This document shows, one piece after another, positions 25,928 through 34,787 of a stretch of 64,000 nucleotides of DNA. The notes beneath the pieces were generated by a model. The model worked only from the letters and a program-made list of their open reading frames with translations. It was not told where the DNA came from and ran no database searches. Source of the DNA: Pseudomonadales bacterium (GTDB lineage: Bacteria > Pseudomonadota > Gammaproteobacteria > Pseudomonadales > DC-out160); the NCBI GenBank assembly GCA_019090455.1, contig JAHRWA010000015.1, positions 124,001-188,000 of the forward strand, read 5' to 3'. Positions within the stretch are counted from its first letter, which is position 1. Every line of letters begins with the position of its first letter. Both the position numbers and the translations under genes were made by a program.

Positions 25928-27819
25928 TTGGATTTGTTTCTAAAAATAGTTCGTTCTTGCATAAACCTTTTCAGCAAAGCTTAGATAGCGCTATTCAATT
26001 ACAAAATCATCGGGGGCCAGACCGTCAAGCATTTTATATTGATGATAATAACAACGTTGGTTTAGCTCATGCTCGCTTATCTATTCAAGATCTATCGGAT
26101 GCTGGTAACCAACCTATGCTATCGAGTGATGAGAGATATACTATTGTTTATAATGGGGAAATATATAATTTTATTGAGTTACGAAATGAACTAATCGACT
26201 TGGGTTTTAGCTTTTACGGATATTCTGATACCGAGGTGCTATTAGCTCATATCACTCATCATGGTATAAATAAAACACTTGAGAAACTTATAGGTATGTA
26301 CGCCTTTGCTCTTTATGATAGGCAGGAAAGATCAATAACTTTATGCCGTGATCGAATTGGAGAAAAACCATTATATTACTTATGTAATGAGCAGGGATTG
26401 TTTTTTTCATCGGAGTTAAGCAGTATTCGAAAAAATGTGAATACTGACTTTATGATTTGTGGCGATGCATTAAGTCTCTATTTTAAGCACCAATACATCC
26501 CTGCACCGTACTCCATATATAGAAACACAAAAAAGCTAGTGGCTGGTGAAGTTGTAACGTTTGATATAGATTCACTAGAATCAACTACTGGGAAATATTG
26601 GAGCGTTAAATCTACTTATGAAAATATTCATCCTATATGCACTTTAGCGTCAAAAAAAGAGCTCAAAAGCTTACTGATAGATTCGATTCAAAAGCAGTTA
26701 ATTGCTGACGTTGATGTTGGGATTCTTCTTTCTGGAGGGGTAGATTCTTCGTTGATTGCAGCTATTTCTAAAAAAGAGTTGGGGAAGAATGTTGAAACAT
26801 TTACAGTGGGTTTCTCAAATTTAAAATATGATGAAAGCCATTCGGCGAAAACCATAGCAGATTATCTTGGTTTAAAATCTCACGTTGAGATTATTCAAGA
26901 TAAAGATATTCTCGAATTAGTTAAGAAAATACCTTTTGTATATTCGGAACCATTTGCCGATACTTCATTATTACCAACTATATTAATTAGTAAAATTGCA
27001 CACAATTCAGTTTCAGTTTGTTTAACTGGCGATGGAGGGGACGAATTGTTCGGGGGTTATACTCGGTATAATATGGCTGATCTTATTTATAGGCATACTA
27101 GCTGGATACCTGAGAATATTCGACGTATCAGTGGAGGCATAGCGAATGATTTATATAGCAGTCACTTATCAAAGTGCATGTCAAATAAACCGAGGGAGGC
27201 ACTATATAAATTTTCAAAAATTATAAGTTATTCTGACGAGTTGGGATTGTATGAAAATATTATTTCACCGTTTAGATCCGAAATAGATAATATATTAAAA
27301 GTTAAAAGCGACATATCAATATTTGATACTTTAGATTTGAAAACGGACGGCATCAATTTCCAAGAACTGATGATGCAAATCGATAAAGTTACTTACTTGC
27401 CAGAGAATAATTTAACTAAAATAGATCGAGCATCGATGTACAGTAGCGTGGAAGTTAGAGCTCCGTTGCTAGATTACCGAATAGTTTCTTTATCGTCACG
27501 GATACAGTCAAATCAAAAGTTCAGTAAAAGTAGAGGCAAATTAATTTTGCGTTCTTTGCAGCATGACTATTTGCCTGAAAACATTATTGAAAATAAGAAA
27601 AGAGGATTTACTGTACCTGTAGGGGAATGGTTAAAAGGCCCTTTAAAATCCTGGGCTGAGGAGTTACTTGATAGCCATAATGCGACGATTCAGGAGTTTA
27701 TCAATATGGATGAGCTTAAATTAATGTATAAAAGTCACTGCAATGGTGACAGAGATTGGAATAACATATTGTGGACTGCGTTTACTTTTATTAATTGGTG
27801 TCATTGCTACGAGACCTGA
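25915..27819 (+). CDS. Asparagine synthase-like glutamine amidotransferase, copy 2
   Basis: The 634-residue protein starts MCGIVGF (Cys2 nucleophile of the glutaminase domain). It has SGGVDSS (about 273-279) in the ATP-pyrophosphatase domain and GDGGDELFGGY. The domain order is that of copy 1 at 18323, but the two are divergent in sequence, so this is not a recent duplication. Two amidotransferases in one operon suggest that two carboxyl groups or two different sugars are amidated. One copy could instead act as an ordinary asparagine synthetase. GTG start overlaps the end of the polymerase gene by 13 bp. Confidence 0.84.
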   Translation: MCGIVGFVSKNSSFLHKPFQQSLDSAIQLQNHRGPDRQAFYIDDNNNVGLAHARLSIQDLSDAGNQPMLSSDERYTIVYNGEIYNFIELRNELIDLGFSFYGYSDTEVLLAHITHHGINKTLEKLIGMYAFALYDRQERSITLCRDRIGEKPLYYLCNEQGLFFSSELSSIRKNVNTDFMICGDALSLYFKHQYIPAPYSIYRNTKKLVAGEVVTFDIDSLESTTGKYWSVKSTYENIHPICTLASKKELKSLLIDSIQKQLIADVDVGILLSGGVDSSLIAAISKKELGKNVETFTVGFSNLKYDESHSAKTIADYLGLKSHVEIIQDKDILELVKKIPFVYSEPFADTSLLPTILISKIAHNSVSVCLTGDGGDELFGGYTRYNMADLIYRHTSWIPENIRRISGGIANDLYSSHLSKCMSNKPREALYKFSKIISYSDELGLYENIISPFRSEIDNILKVKSDISIFDTLDLKTDGINFQELMMQIDKVTYLPENNLTKIDRASMYSSVEVRAPLLDYRIVSLSSRIQSNQKFSKSRGKLILRSLQHDYLPENIIENKKRGFTVPVGEWLKGPLKSWAEELLDSHNATIQEFINMDELKLMYKSHCNGDRDWNNILWTAFTFINWCHCYET

Positions 27820-27821
27820 TC

Positions 27822-28934
27822 ATGATTGTTGTATTACATATCATAAACGGATTGAATCGGGGGGGGGCTGAACGGATGCTGCTCAAACTTATTACATCCA
27901 CCCAAAGTAAGAAAGTGAATAATATTATTTTGTCGCTATTGGATAGGGGAGAGTTAGCTGAGGAAATTGAAAGTACTGGGGCGAAAGTTTTCTATTTGGG
28001 TTTAGCCAGACCCTCTTTAGGGTATGTCTGGCGCACAATTAAATATATTAGAGAAGTCGATGATATTAAGGTGGTGCAAGGTTGGATGTACCATGCAAAT
28101 GTTGCATCAACGATTGTCTGGTTATTATTTTTTAATAAGAGAAAACTGATTTTTAATGTAAGGCATTCCTTGCAAGATTGGAAGTTGGAAAGCAAAAAAA
28201 GCAAAGTTTCAATTATTATTGGAAAATATTTGTCTGTGTTCGCAGATTACATAATTTATAATTCTTCTAAAGCAAAAAAACAACACGAGGTGTTTGGTTA
28301 TTGCACTGATAATGCAAGAGTAATCCATAATGGATTTAATGTTTTACCCGTTAGTGAGGGTCTATCATTCAGTGACATGTTTTCGGCAGATATTGTTAAG
28401 AAACTAACAACTGATACGGTTTTGGTTGGGAAAGTTGCGCGTTTTCACAAGATGAAGGGCTATGATGTTTTTCTTGATGCGTGTGCAATTATTCAAAAAT
28501 CTTATCCTAATGTTCTATTTGTTTGTATCGGTCGTGGTACAGATTCAAAAGAATTCGTAGAGACTGTGGCCTCTTTAGGTCTAACTGGAGCTGTTATCAT
28601 GCTCGGTGAAGTTAGTGATCCTAGGCCTTATGTAAGTTCCTTAGATATTTGTGTTAATGCTTCCCATACTGAAGGGATGCCAAATTCAGTAGGGGAAGCA
28701 ATGGAAGCTGGGATACCATGTGTAGCTACTAATGTTGGCGATACTAAAGTTTTATTTAGTGATCAGAGTTATATAGTTGAGCCAAAGGATATACGTGGTT
28801 TGAGTGAAAAAATAATGAAGTTGATTGAAATGAATTCATGTGAACGAAGGGAAATTGGTCTTAAGAATCGTGAGTTTGTTAAGCAAGGTTTCAATATGAA
28901 ACAAGTTTTTCAAAAATACCTGGATATATACTAG
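27822..28934 (+). CDS. Glycosyltransferase family 4 (GT-B), with G9 tract near its start
   Basis: The 370-residue protein has the GT4 N-terminal signature GLNRGGAERML and the C-terminal donor-binding stretch EGMPNSVGEAMEAGIPCVATNVG with its E-x7-E pattern. It is a retaining transferase on the cytoplasmic face of the membrane. I prefer ATG 27822; the in-frame TTG and GTG codons just upstream overlap the previous gene and lack a clear ribosome site. Codons 13-15 contain nine consecutive G. A one-base slip would shift the frame early and switch the enzyme off, so the gene could be phase variable. Confidence 0.86.
   Translation: MIVVLHIINGLNRGGAERMLLKLITSTQSKKVNNIILSLLDRGELAEEIESTGAKVFYLGLARPSLGYVWRTIKYIREVDDIKVVQGWMYHANVASTIVWLLFFNKRKLIFNVRHSLQDWKLESKKSKVSIIIGKYLSVFADYIIYNSSKAKKQHEVFGYCTDNARVIHNGFNVLPVSEGLSFSDMFSADIVKKLTTDTVLVGKVARFHKMKGYDVFLDACAIIQKSYPNVLFVCIGRGTDSKEFVETVASLGLTGAVIMLGEVSDPRPYVSSLDICVNASHTEGMPNSVGEAMEAGIPCVATNVGDTKVLFSDQSYIVEPKDIRGLSEKIMKLIEMNSCERREIGLKNREFVKQGFNMKQVFQKYLDIY
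27859..27867 (+). repeat. Homopolymeric G9 tract in glycosyltransferase gene
   Basis: Nine consecutive G bases lie in codons 13-15 of the glycosyltransferase gene, within a gene that is otherwise AT-rich. Tracts of this kind in surface-glycan genes often mediate slipped-strand phase variation. In the sequence given here the frame is open, i.e. 'on'. Confidence 0.9.
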
Positions 28935-28942
28935 AAACTGAC

Positions 28943-29680
28943 ATGGCAAAATATATTTTAAGGTTGGATGACGCTTGTCATACGATGGATTTATCAAAGT
29001 GGTCTAGGGTCGAATCCATTTTAGACAATTATAATATTAGACCAATCGTTGCGGTGGTTCCTAACAATAAGGATAAGAAACTTTTAATAGATACCTATGA
29101 TAAAGAATTTTGGACAAAAGTAACTAGTTGGGAGCTTAAGGAATGGACGATTGCATTGCATGGCTTTGAACACAAGTACATAACTAAATGCAGCGGATAC
29201 TTACCATTTAATAAAAAGTCTGAGTTTGCCGGTTTATTACTCGAAGAGCAAAAACGACGAATTAAGTGTGGAGTGCAGATATTTAATGATAATAATTTTG
29301 AACCACGTATTTGGGTAGCTCCTTCCCATACCTTTGATCATGACACCTTAATTGCTTTGAAAGAGCATAGTAAGGTGGTGGTAATTAGTGACGGGATTTC
29401 ATATCGACCATATAAATACCTAGGTTTTATTTGGGTTCCTCAGCAACTTTGGAAATATCATTGGATGCCGTTCGGAGTTTGGACGATCTGTTTACATCCA
29501 AATTCTATGTCAGAAAAAGCCATCGAAAATCTCGAAAACATGCTGAGGAAGAAACATAAAAAATTCGTACACATCGATTATGTACTCGAGCATGTTGGGC
29601 ATAAATCTATATTAGATAGCATTTTTCAATTTGCGTACAGGGTTGTATTTTTTTTAAAAAAACTAGGAGAGTTAATATGA
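28943..29680 (+). CDS. DUF2334/polysaccharide deacetylase-like protein
   Basis: The 245-residue product starts YILRLDDAC, where Asp-Asp matches the metal/catalytic acid pair of the NodB/DUF2334 fold. It continues with WTIALHGFEHKY, giving a metal-type His pair, and VAPSHTFDHDTL. Such proteins remove acetyl groups from sugars or act on related amides. There is no signal peptide, so it would act in the cytoplasm on a nucleotide- or lipid-linked sugar unless it is membrane-associated through the hydrophobic C-terminus (FAYRVVFFLKK). Its stop overlaps the next start by 4 bp. Confidence 0.75.
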   Translation: MAKYILRLDDACHTMDLSKWSRVESILDNYNIRPIVAVVPNNKDKKLLIDTYDKEFWTKVTSWELKEWTIALHGFEHKYITKCSGYLPFNKKSEFAGLLLEEQKRRIKCGVQIFNDNNFEPRIWVAPSHTFDHDTLIALKEHSKVVVISDGISYRPYKYLGFIWVPQQLWKYHWMPFGVWTICLHPNSMSEKAIENLENMLRKKHKKFVHIDYVLEHVGHKSILDSIFQFAYRVVFFLKKLGELI

Positions 29681-30261
29681 CTTCGCTAGTAGTCGTTTTC
29701 AAGAAAATCGCGCGAACTTGTCTAATGTGTATTTATCGTTTTGAAAAATGGCATACAAGTCCAGCGGAAAATAGGGACTATGTTAAAAATATAATAGAGA
29801 TTTTGAATAAAAAAAAGTCAAGGAACAGTGTTGTTGAAATCGGTTGTGGATTGGGAGACATCATAAGAAAAGTAGATTATAAAAAAAAATATTATTTGGA
29901 TCTTTCGCCAAATGTCCTTGAAGCAGCAAAATTTTTGACTATATTCTCCAAATTCAGGAGTGAGGATTCTTTCTGTGTTTTCGATTTTGTGACAGATTCC
30001 TTTCTCCATCCGGTAGATGCCGTGGTTTTGGTTAATTGGATACATAATATTGATCCGGACACCTTGAAAAATAGAATTGACGTGATTGTTAATGACGTTT
30101 TGAACGAATCTGGTTTTTTGATATTTGATATCGTTGATGAAAACAGAAATTATCAGTTCAATCACAAAATTTCGGATTTGTTGGTTAGGGAAGACCTTGT
30201 TATTAGAGAATATGAATGCAATAAATTTGATAGACGCATTGTGGTTGCTGAAAAAAAATAG
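29677..30261 (+). CDS. Class I SAM-dependent methyltransferase
   Basis: The 194-residue protein has motif I as VVEIGCGLGDIIRKV (about residues 49-63) and a following acidic strand (YYLDLSPNVLEAAK), the SAM-binding pattern of class I methyltransferases. DAVVLVNWIHNI is the motif IV region. The substrate is unknown; in this setting O- or N-methylation of the glycan, perhaps the chain end, is plausible. An A9 run (29881-29889) encodes three Lys codons. The start ATG overlaps the previous stop (ATGA) and has GGAGAG upstream. Confidence 0.82.
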   Translation: MTSLVVVFKKIARTCLMCIYRFEKWHTSPAENRDYVKNIIEILNKKKSRNSVVEIGCGLGDIIRKVDYKKKYYLDLSPNVLEAAKFLTIFSKFRSEDSFCVFDFVTDSFLHPVDAVVLVNWIHNIDPDTLKNRIDVIVNDVLNESGFLIFDIVDENRNYQFNHKISDLLVREDLVIREYECNKFDRRIVVAEKK

Positions 30262-30355
30262 CTTTAAAAATATTTTGGTCTTGAACAAGTAAATAGGTTT
30301 AATATTCTAAAGACATGTTCTTATATCCACATAACTATTATGCTTTTTTTGATAT

Positions 30356-31510
30356 ATGGAGTTACTGCACTTGAATTCTAAAAGAATTGTTTTAGTTGCG
30401 AATAGGGGGGTTGCAATTAGGAGTTCACGTTTGAAATTAATTGAACAAATTATTAATAGAGGTTATGAGGTTATAGTCATCACTGCTGATGATGAGCATT
30501 CACGTTATTTACGGTCGCTTGGGGTTGAGTTAGTGGTGGCTTGTTTTGATAGGGGTGGGTTCTCTATATGTAATGATATAAGGGTATTTTGGGTGATGTA
30601 CAAGGCTTATCGTCACTATAAGCCTGAACTAATTCATCACTTTCATGCAAAGCCAGTGATTATGGGGTCAATTGCAGCTCGATTGGCCTGTGGGAGAAAA
30701 ACTAAGATTGTGAATTCCATTACTGGGTTGGGGCATGCGTTTATATCGGGAGGGTGGGTAAAACGACTCGCTGGATTTGGATATAAGTTAGCATTAGGTA
30801 TTTCAGACGCTGTAATATTCCAAAATTCGGATGATAGAACATTGTTTATTGACAATAATTGGACAAAAGAAAAATGCTCGCATTTGATTGTTAGTTCAGG
30901 GGTTGATATCGATAAATATTCCTTTGTGACTTTTGATTCCAGGCAAAAGAAAGATGAGAGGTTACGGGTTCTAATGGTTGGCCGGCTACTAGGACAAAAA
31001 GGTGTAATTGAGTTTATTGAAGCGGCCAAGATTCTCAAGGGGCTATACCCGAATGTTTCATTTGAAATTGCGGGTGAATATGACTTGGTGCACCCGGATG
31101 GTATTTCAGAAGAGATTATTCAGGCCTCCGTAGATGCTGGTGCTGTTAAGTACTTAGGGTATGTCTCTAACCTACCTAAGATACTTAAAGAAATAGATGT
31201 TTTTGTTTTACCCTCATATAGAGAAGGTGTTCCGAGAGCTGTTTTAGAGGCGTCATCAAACGGGATTCCTTGTGTTGGTGCTGATGTGCCGGGAACCCGA
31301 GAGGCTATTGTTGATGGGAAAACCGGTTTTCTAGTTGAAGTCAAAAATGCCGTTGCGCTGGCTGATGCTATTGAAAAGCTATTAGCGTCTTCTTCCATGC
31401 GAGAAGTGATGGGGGCTGAGGCAAGGAATATGGTTGTCTCTCAATTTGAACTGGGTGTAATTACGGGTAAGCAGGTAGATGTTTATCAAAAAGTTGGAGC
31501 GTTAATTTAG
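30356..31510 (+). CDS. Glycosyltransferase family 4 (GT-B), PglA/CapM-like
   Basis: The 384-residue enzyme has the GT4 hallmarks LIHHFHAKPVIMGSIAARLA, VNSITGLGHAF, the hinge strand LRVLMVGRLLGQKGV and the donor site SYREGVPRAVLEASSNGIPCVGADVPG. PglA- and CapM-like enzymes add the second sugar to a PglC-type primed lipid. A PglC-type transferase is encoded two genes downstream, which fits. The start is ATG 30356 or possibly TTG 30371, which has GGAG 9 nt upstream. The last base of this gene is the first of the next start codon. Confidence 0.86.
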   Translation: MELLHLNSKRIVLVANRGVAIRSSRLKLIEQIINRGYEVIVITADDEHSRYLRSLGVELVVACFDRGGFSICNDIRVFWVMYKAYRHYKPELIHHFHAKPVIMGSIAARLACGRKTKIVNSITGLGHAFISGGWVKRLAGFGYKLALGISDAVIFQNSDDRTLFIDNNWTKEKCSHLIVSSGVDIDKYSFVTFDSRQKKDERLRVLMVGRLLGQKGVIEFIEAAKILKGLYPNVSFEIAGEYDLVHPDGISEEIIQASVDAGAVKYLGYVSNLPKILKEIDVFVLPSYREGVPRAVLEASSNGIPCVGADVPGTREAIVDGKTGFLVEVKNAVALADAIEKLLASSSMREVMGAEARNMVVSQFELGVITGKQVDVYQKVGALI

Positions 31511-32394
31511 TGGGAATTCTTAATCCAGAAATAGCTTGCCAACCTGTGGTTATTGTCGGTGCTCCTAGATCCGGCACAAATATGCTTCGCGATATTCTAA
31601 CCCAACTCGATGATGTAAGTACTTGGCCTTGCGATGAAATAAACTATATATGGCGTCACGGAAACGTTTCACATATTTCCGATGAGTTTGTTAGAGAAGA
31701 TGCAACACCGCAAGTAAAAAAGTATGTAAGGGGAAAGTTCAAAACAATTGCCAATGAGCATAAGGTAGATGTGATTGTTGAAAAAACATGTGCAAATTCT
31801 CTTCGAATAGATTTTGTCGATGAGATTCTGCCAGAAGCAAAATATATTTTTATTTGCCGGGATGGTATTGATGCGGTCGGGTCTGCAAAAATACGTTGGA
31901 CGGCTGAGTTAGATATTAAGTACATACTCGAAAAAGTGAAGTTCGTACCTATTTCTGATTTACCCTATTACGGGTTTCGGTATTTTGTTAATCGCCTATA
32001 CCGCATATTTTCCAATAACAAACGGCTCGCGTTTTGGGGGCCGAAGATAAAAGGCATGAGTGTGATTTTGGATGAACATTCTTTAAATGAAGTCTGTGCC
32101 TTGCAGTGGGAACGTTGTGTAAACAAAGCTGAAAAATTCTTAGATGTGATGCCCGAAGGTAAGGTAATAAAAGTCAAATACGAAGATTTGATCAGTGATC
32201 CGAAAGTAGAAATTAGACGGCTAGTTGAGTTTGTTGGCAAATCTGTAGGTGAGGAAGAGTTAGTTGGGTTTATTAGCGATATTTCAGCTAGTAGTATAGG
32301 TAAGGGTCGAAGACAGCTTGGTGAGCAAGAAGTTAATACGCTAACTGGTTTAATAGGAGTGACGCTTGCAAGGCTGGGCTATGAAAACCATTGA
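31510..32394 (+). CDS. Sulfotransferase-family protein
   Basis: The 294-residue protein begins with the PAPS-binding loop VVIVGAPRSGTNML (residues 13-26). A second conserved stretch, AKYIFICRDGIDAVGSAKIRW, holds the 3'-phosphate-binding Arg/Ser positions of sulfotransferases. Near the end, VIKVKYEDLISDPKVEIRRLVEFVG is also typical. It would transfer sulfate from PAPS to a sugar hydroxyl of the glycan. Sulfated surface glycans are common in marine bacteria. GTG 31510 is the start, one base inside the previous stop; the 3' end overlaps the next gene. Confidence 0.84.
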   Translation: MGILNPEIACQPVVIVGAPRSGTNMLRDILTQLDDVSTWPCDEINYIWRHGNVSHISDEFVREDATPQVKKYVRGKFKTIANEHKVDVIVEKTCANSLRIDFVDEILPEAKYIFICRDGIDAVGSAKIRWTAELDIKYILEKVKFVPISDLPYYGFRYFVNRLYRIFSNNKRLAFWGPKIKGMSVILDEHSLNEVCALQWERCVNKAEKFLDVMPEGKVIKVKYEDLISDPKVEIRRLVEFVGKSVGEEELVGFISDISASSIGKGRRQLGEQEVNTLTGLIGVTLARLGYENH

Positions 32395-33010
32395 TGACTC
32401 TGCTGTACTCGGTTTAGATGTCGGGCAAAGGTTTTTTAAAAGAGGTTTTGATCTTCTCTTCTCGATGTTAGGTCTGATTTTCTTTTCATGGTTAATTGTT
32501 TTTTCTTTTGTGCTAGCTTCTATCGATACGAGATCAATTGGTTTTTTTCTTCAGACTAGGGTTGGGAAAAGCGGTCAGCTATTTAGGGTAATTAAGATCA
32601 AAACGATGTGCGCAGTTGATGGCCATAATACAACTGTGACTGCATGTGGTGATCCACGAATTACAAAATTGGGAGCGGTCTTCAGGGAAACTAAAATTGA
32701 TGAGTTGCCTCAGTTGATGAATGTTTTTTTTGGGGATATGAGCTTTGTTGGCCCTCGCCCAGATGTACCTGGGTTCGCCGATAACCTATCAGGCGATGAT
32801 CTGATTATTCTTTCCATTCGGCCTGGGATTACAGGCCCTGCAACATTAGAGTATAAAAACGAGGAACAAATATTGGCAGGGAAACAAAACCCAGAAAAGT
32901 ATAATGCTGAAGTTATTTATCCTGAAAAAGTGAGATTAAATAGGGAATATATAGAAAATTATAGCTTGGTAACCGATATGAAATTAATATATAGAACGGT
33001 CTTTCATTGA
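32381..33010 (+). CDS. PglC/WcaJ-type initiating phosphoglycosyl transferase
   Basis: The 209-residue protein has one reentrant or membrane helix (about 22-48). The catalytic core of monotopic phosphoglycosyl transferases follows: the Arg/Lys-rich FFLQTRVGKSGQLF, the catalytic Asp107-Glu108 in TKIDELPQL, and DMSFVGPRPDVPG. It moves a sugar phosphate from UDP to undecaprenyl phosphate and so starts repeat-unit synthesis. The small size matches PglC rather than the larger WbaP/WcaJ. With the aminotransferase at 33265 and dehydratase at 34788, a bacillosamine- or QuiNAc4N-like first sugar is plausible. TTG 32366 with AGGAG upstream is an alternative start. Confidence 0.88.
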   Translation: MKTIDDSAVLGLDVGQRFFKRGFDLLFSMLGLIFFSWLIVFSFVLASIDTRSIGFFLQTRVGKSGQLFRVIKIKTMCAVDGHNTTVTACGDPRITKLGAVFRETKIDELPQLMNVFFGDMSFVGPRPDVPGFADNLSGDDLIILSIRPGITGPATLEYKNEEQILAGKQNPEKYNAEVIYPEKVRLNREYIENYSLVTDMKLIYRTVFH

Positions 33011-33264
33011 AAATACATCAGTCATTTCATGTTGTGAAAAGCATCTGATGATGGAACTTCAGGAAATCAAGAATTGAAACATGCCCACTAAGGGCCGGTA
33101 TAGCTACTGTTGAAATACATTGCACCCCCTGAGTTCGATAATATATGTTCAACAATAAAAAACAGTTGGATACTTAGGGAAAGGTGCTTTTTAGAAAGTA
33201 ATTTTTAACTAAGTCTATTTTCCTTTTTGAAATACTGATATTTATTTGTAGAATAGGAATTGAA

Positions 33265-34449
33265 TTGTCAGATAAAATAGTTCTTAACCCTTGGCCTCAC
33301 TTCTCTGAAGAAGAAGCAACGCGTGTTTCACAAGTGTTGCGTTCTAATAAAGTCAACTACTGGGCTGGCCAAGAAGGTCGCGAGTTTGAGAGAGAGTTTG
33401 CGCAATACTGCGGCGCTGAATATGCTGTCGCTTTGATGAATGGAACTGTCGCCTTAGAGTTGGCGCTATGTGTGCTTGGTATTGGACCGGGTGATGAGGT
33501 GATTGTTACCTCTCGGTCATTCATGGCTTCTGCGTCAGCTATTGTGAGGGTGGGCGCTACACCAGTTTTTGCAGATGTTAATGCTGACTCTCAGAATATC
33601 ACCAAAGAATCTATCTCCAATGTTTTAACGGATCGAAGTCGGGCTGTGGTTGCCGTTCACTTAGCCGGTTGGCCCTGTGATATGGACTCCATAATTGGAT
33701 TGGCATCAAAGTTTAAGTTAAAGGTTATCGAGGATTGCGCCCAAGCTCACGGTGCAAAGTATAAAGGAAAGTCTGTCGGCTCTATGGGAGATGTTGCAGC
33801 GTGGTCGTTTTGTCAGGATAAAATAATGACCACCGGCGGGGAGGGTGGCATGTTAACAACCAATGATCAGTCTCTATGGAAAAAAGCTTGGTCTTTCAAA
33901 GATCATGGGAAGTCTTGGGATGCCGTGTATAATCAAGAGCATCCTCCAGGTTTCAGATGGCTCCATAAATCAATTGGTACTAATTGGCGAATGACGGAAA
34001 TGCAAGCGGCGATTGGGCGTATTCAAATACAAAAAATGCCAGAGTGGCACGAAAAGAGAACCTCCAACGCACTGTCTTTATTAGATACTTGTATGAAATA
34101 TCCTCGTGCTTTAAGAGTTCCGACGGTGCCAAGCGATATAGAGCATGCGTGGTATAAATGTTATGTGTTTATTGTTCAAGAGGGTTTGAAGCCTGAATGG
34201 TCAAGAGATCGCATAATGGCGGAAATAAACACATTAGGCATCCCTTGTTTTTCAGGTTCATGCTCCGAAATGTATCTTGAATCTGCATTTGAGGGGACGA
34301 CTAGTGTACCTAATCAGCGGTTATCCATCGCTCGGGAGCTTGGAGAGACAAGCCTTATGTTTTTAGTGCATCCTACATTAAGTAGTAAAGAAATTTCGGC
34401 CACTTGTACTGGAATAGAAAAAGTGATGCAAGCAGCATCACTAGCGTGA
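33265..34449 (+). CDS. DegT/DnrJ/EryC1 aminotransferase, PglE-like
   Basis: The 394-residue enzyme has the PLP lysine in SFCQDKIMTTGGEGG (Lys186) and EDCAQAHGA in the cofactor pocket. Relatives act at C4 of UDP-4-keto-6-deoxy-GlcNAc. The gene lies between a PglC-like transferase and a second WbpM/PglF-like dehydratase, so it is the natural next step after that dehydratase. TTG 33265 is used as start, with AGGAAT upstream. It is separated from the PglC-like gene by 254 bp with no gene and no obvious terminator. I see no PglD-type acetyltransferase next to it. Confidence 0.85.
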   Translation: MSDKIVLNPWPHFSEEEATRVSQVLRSNKVNYWAGQEGREFEREFAQYCGAEYAVALMNGTVALELALCVLGIGPGDEVIVTSRSFMASASAIVRVGATPVFADVNADSQNITKESISNVLTDRSRAVVAVHLAGWPCDMDSIIGLASKFKLKVIEDCAQAHGAKYKGKSVGSMGDVAAWSFCQDKIMTTGGEGGMLTTNDQSLWKKAWSFKDHGKSWDAVYNQEHPPGFRWLHKSIGTNWRMTEMQAAIGRIQIQKMPEWHEKRTSNALSLLDTCMKYPRALRVPTVPSDIEHAWYKCYVFIVQEGLKPEWSRDRIMAEINTLGIPCFSGSCSEMYLESAFEGTTSVPNQRLSIARELGETSLMFLVHPTLSSKEISATCTGIEKVMQAASLA

Positions 34450-34787
34450 GATGGTCAAATTTTAATAACTTTCTTTCCTTTATGTGCTAGACGGTTCCAA
34501 AACTTTTTGAGTCTGGAGTTGAAATTGATGCCCGCCGTTTTGAAAAAAACCGTCTCCCTTTATAGATTATTTTTCGTAGAACGCAAGATGCTACGATAGA
34601 CGCCATTTTAGCGTGGGCGGCTTCCCGCTGGTGAACCTCATATTCACTGCTATTATTAGTTCCTACCATCCGCAACAGCTATAAAAAGTAATTTCCAATT
34701 GAGTGATTTAAAATGCTTGTTTGAGTTCATGGAATAACATACTCAAACAAGGCTCCACTTTTAACTAAGTGTCAAAGCAGGGAAGCT
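34450..34787. other. Intergenic region with GC-richer, ORF-like patch
   Basis: No functional gene is supported. On the minus strand 34487-34675 reads open for 62 codons with no ribosome site. The patch stands out as less AT-rich than its surroundings and looks like a decayed gene or a dispersed intergenic repeat unit. An 11-bp inverted repeat, CTTGTTTGAGT / ACTCAAACAAG (34716-34726 with 34741-34751), follows and may be a weak terminator. Confidence 0.45.

Noticed and set aside
29881..29889. A9 run in the methyltransferase gene as a phase-variation tract
   Set aside because: Encodes a Lys run in a very AT-rich gene where such runs are expected. Weaker case than the G9 tract.
34487..34675. Short protein-coding gene on the minus strand
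   Set aside because: No ribosome site and no recognisable family. Kept only as a compositional oddity.
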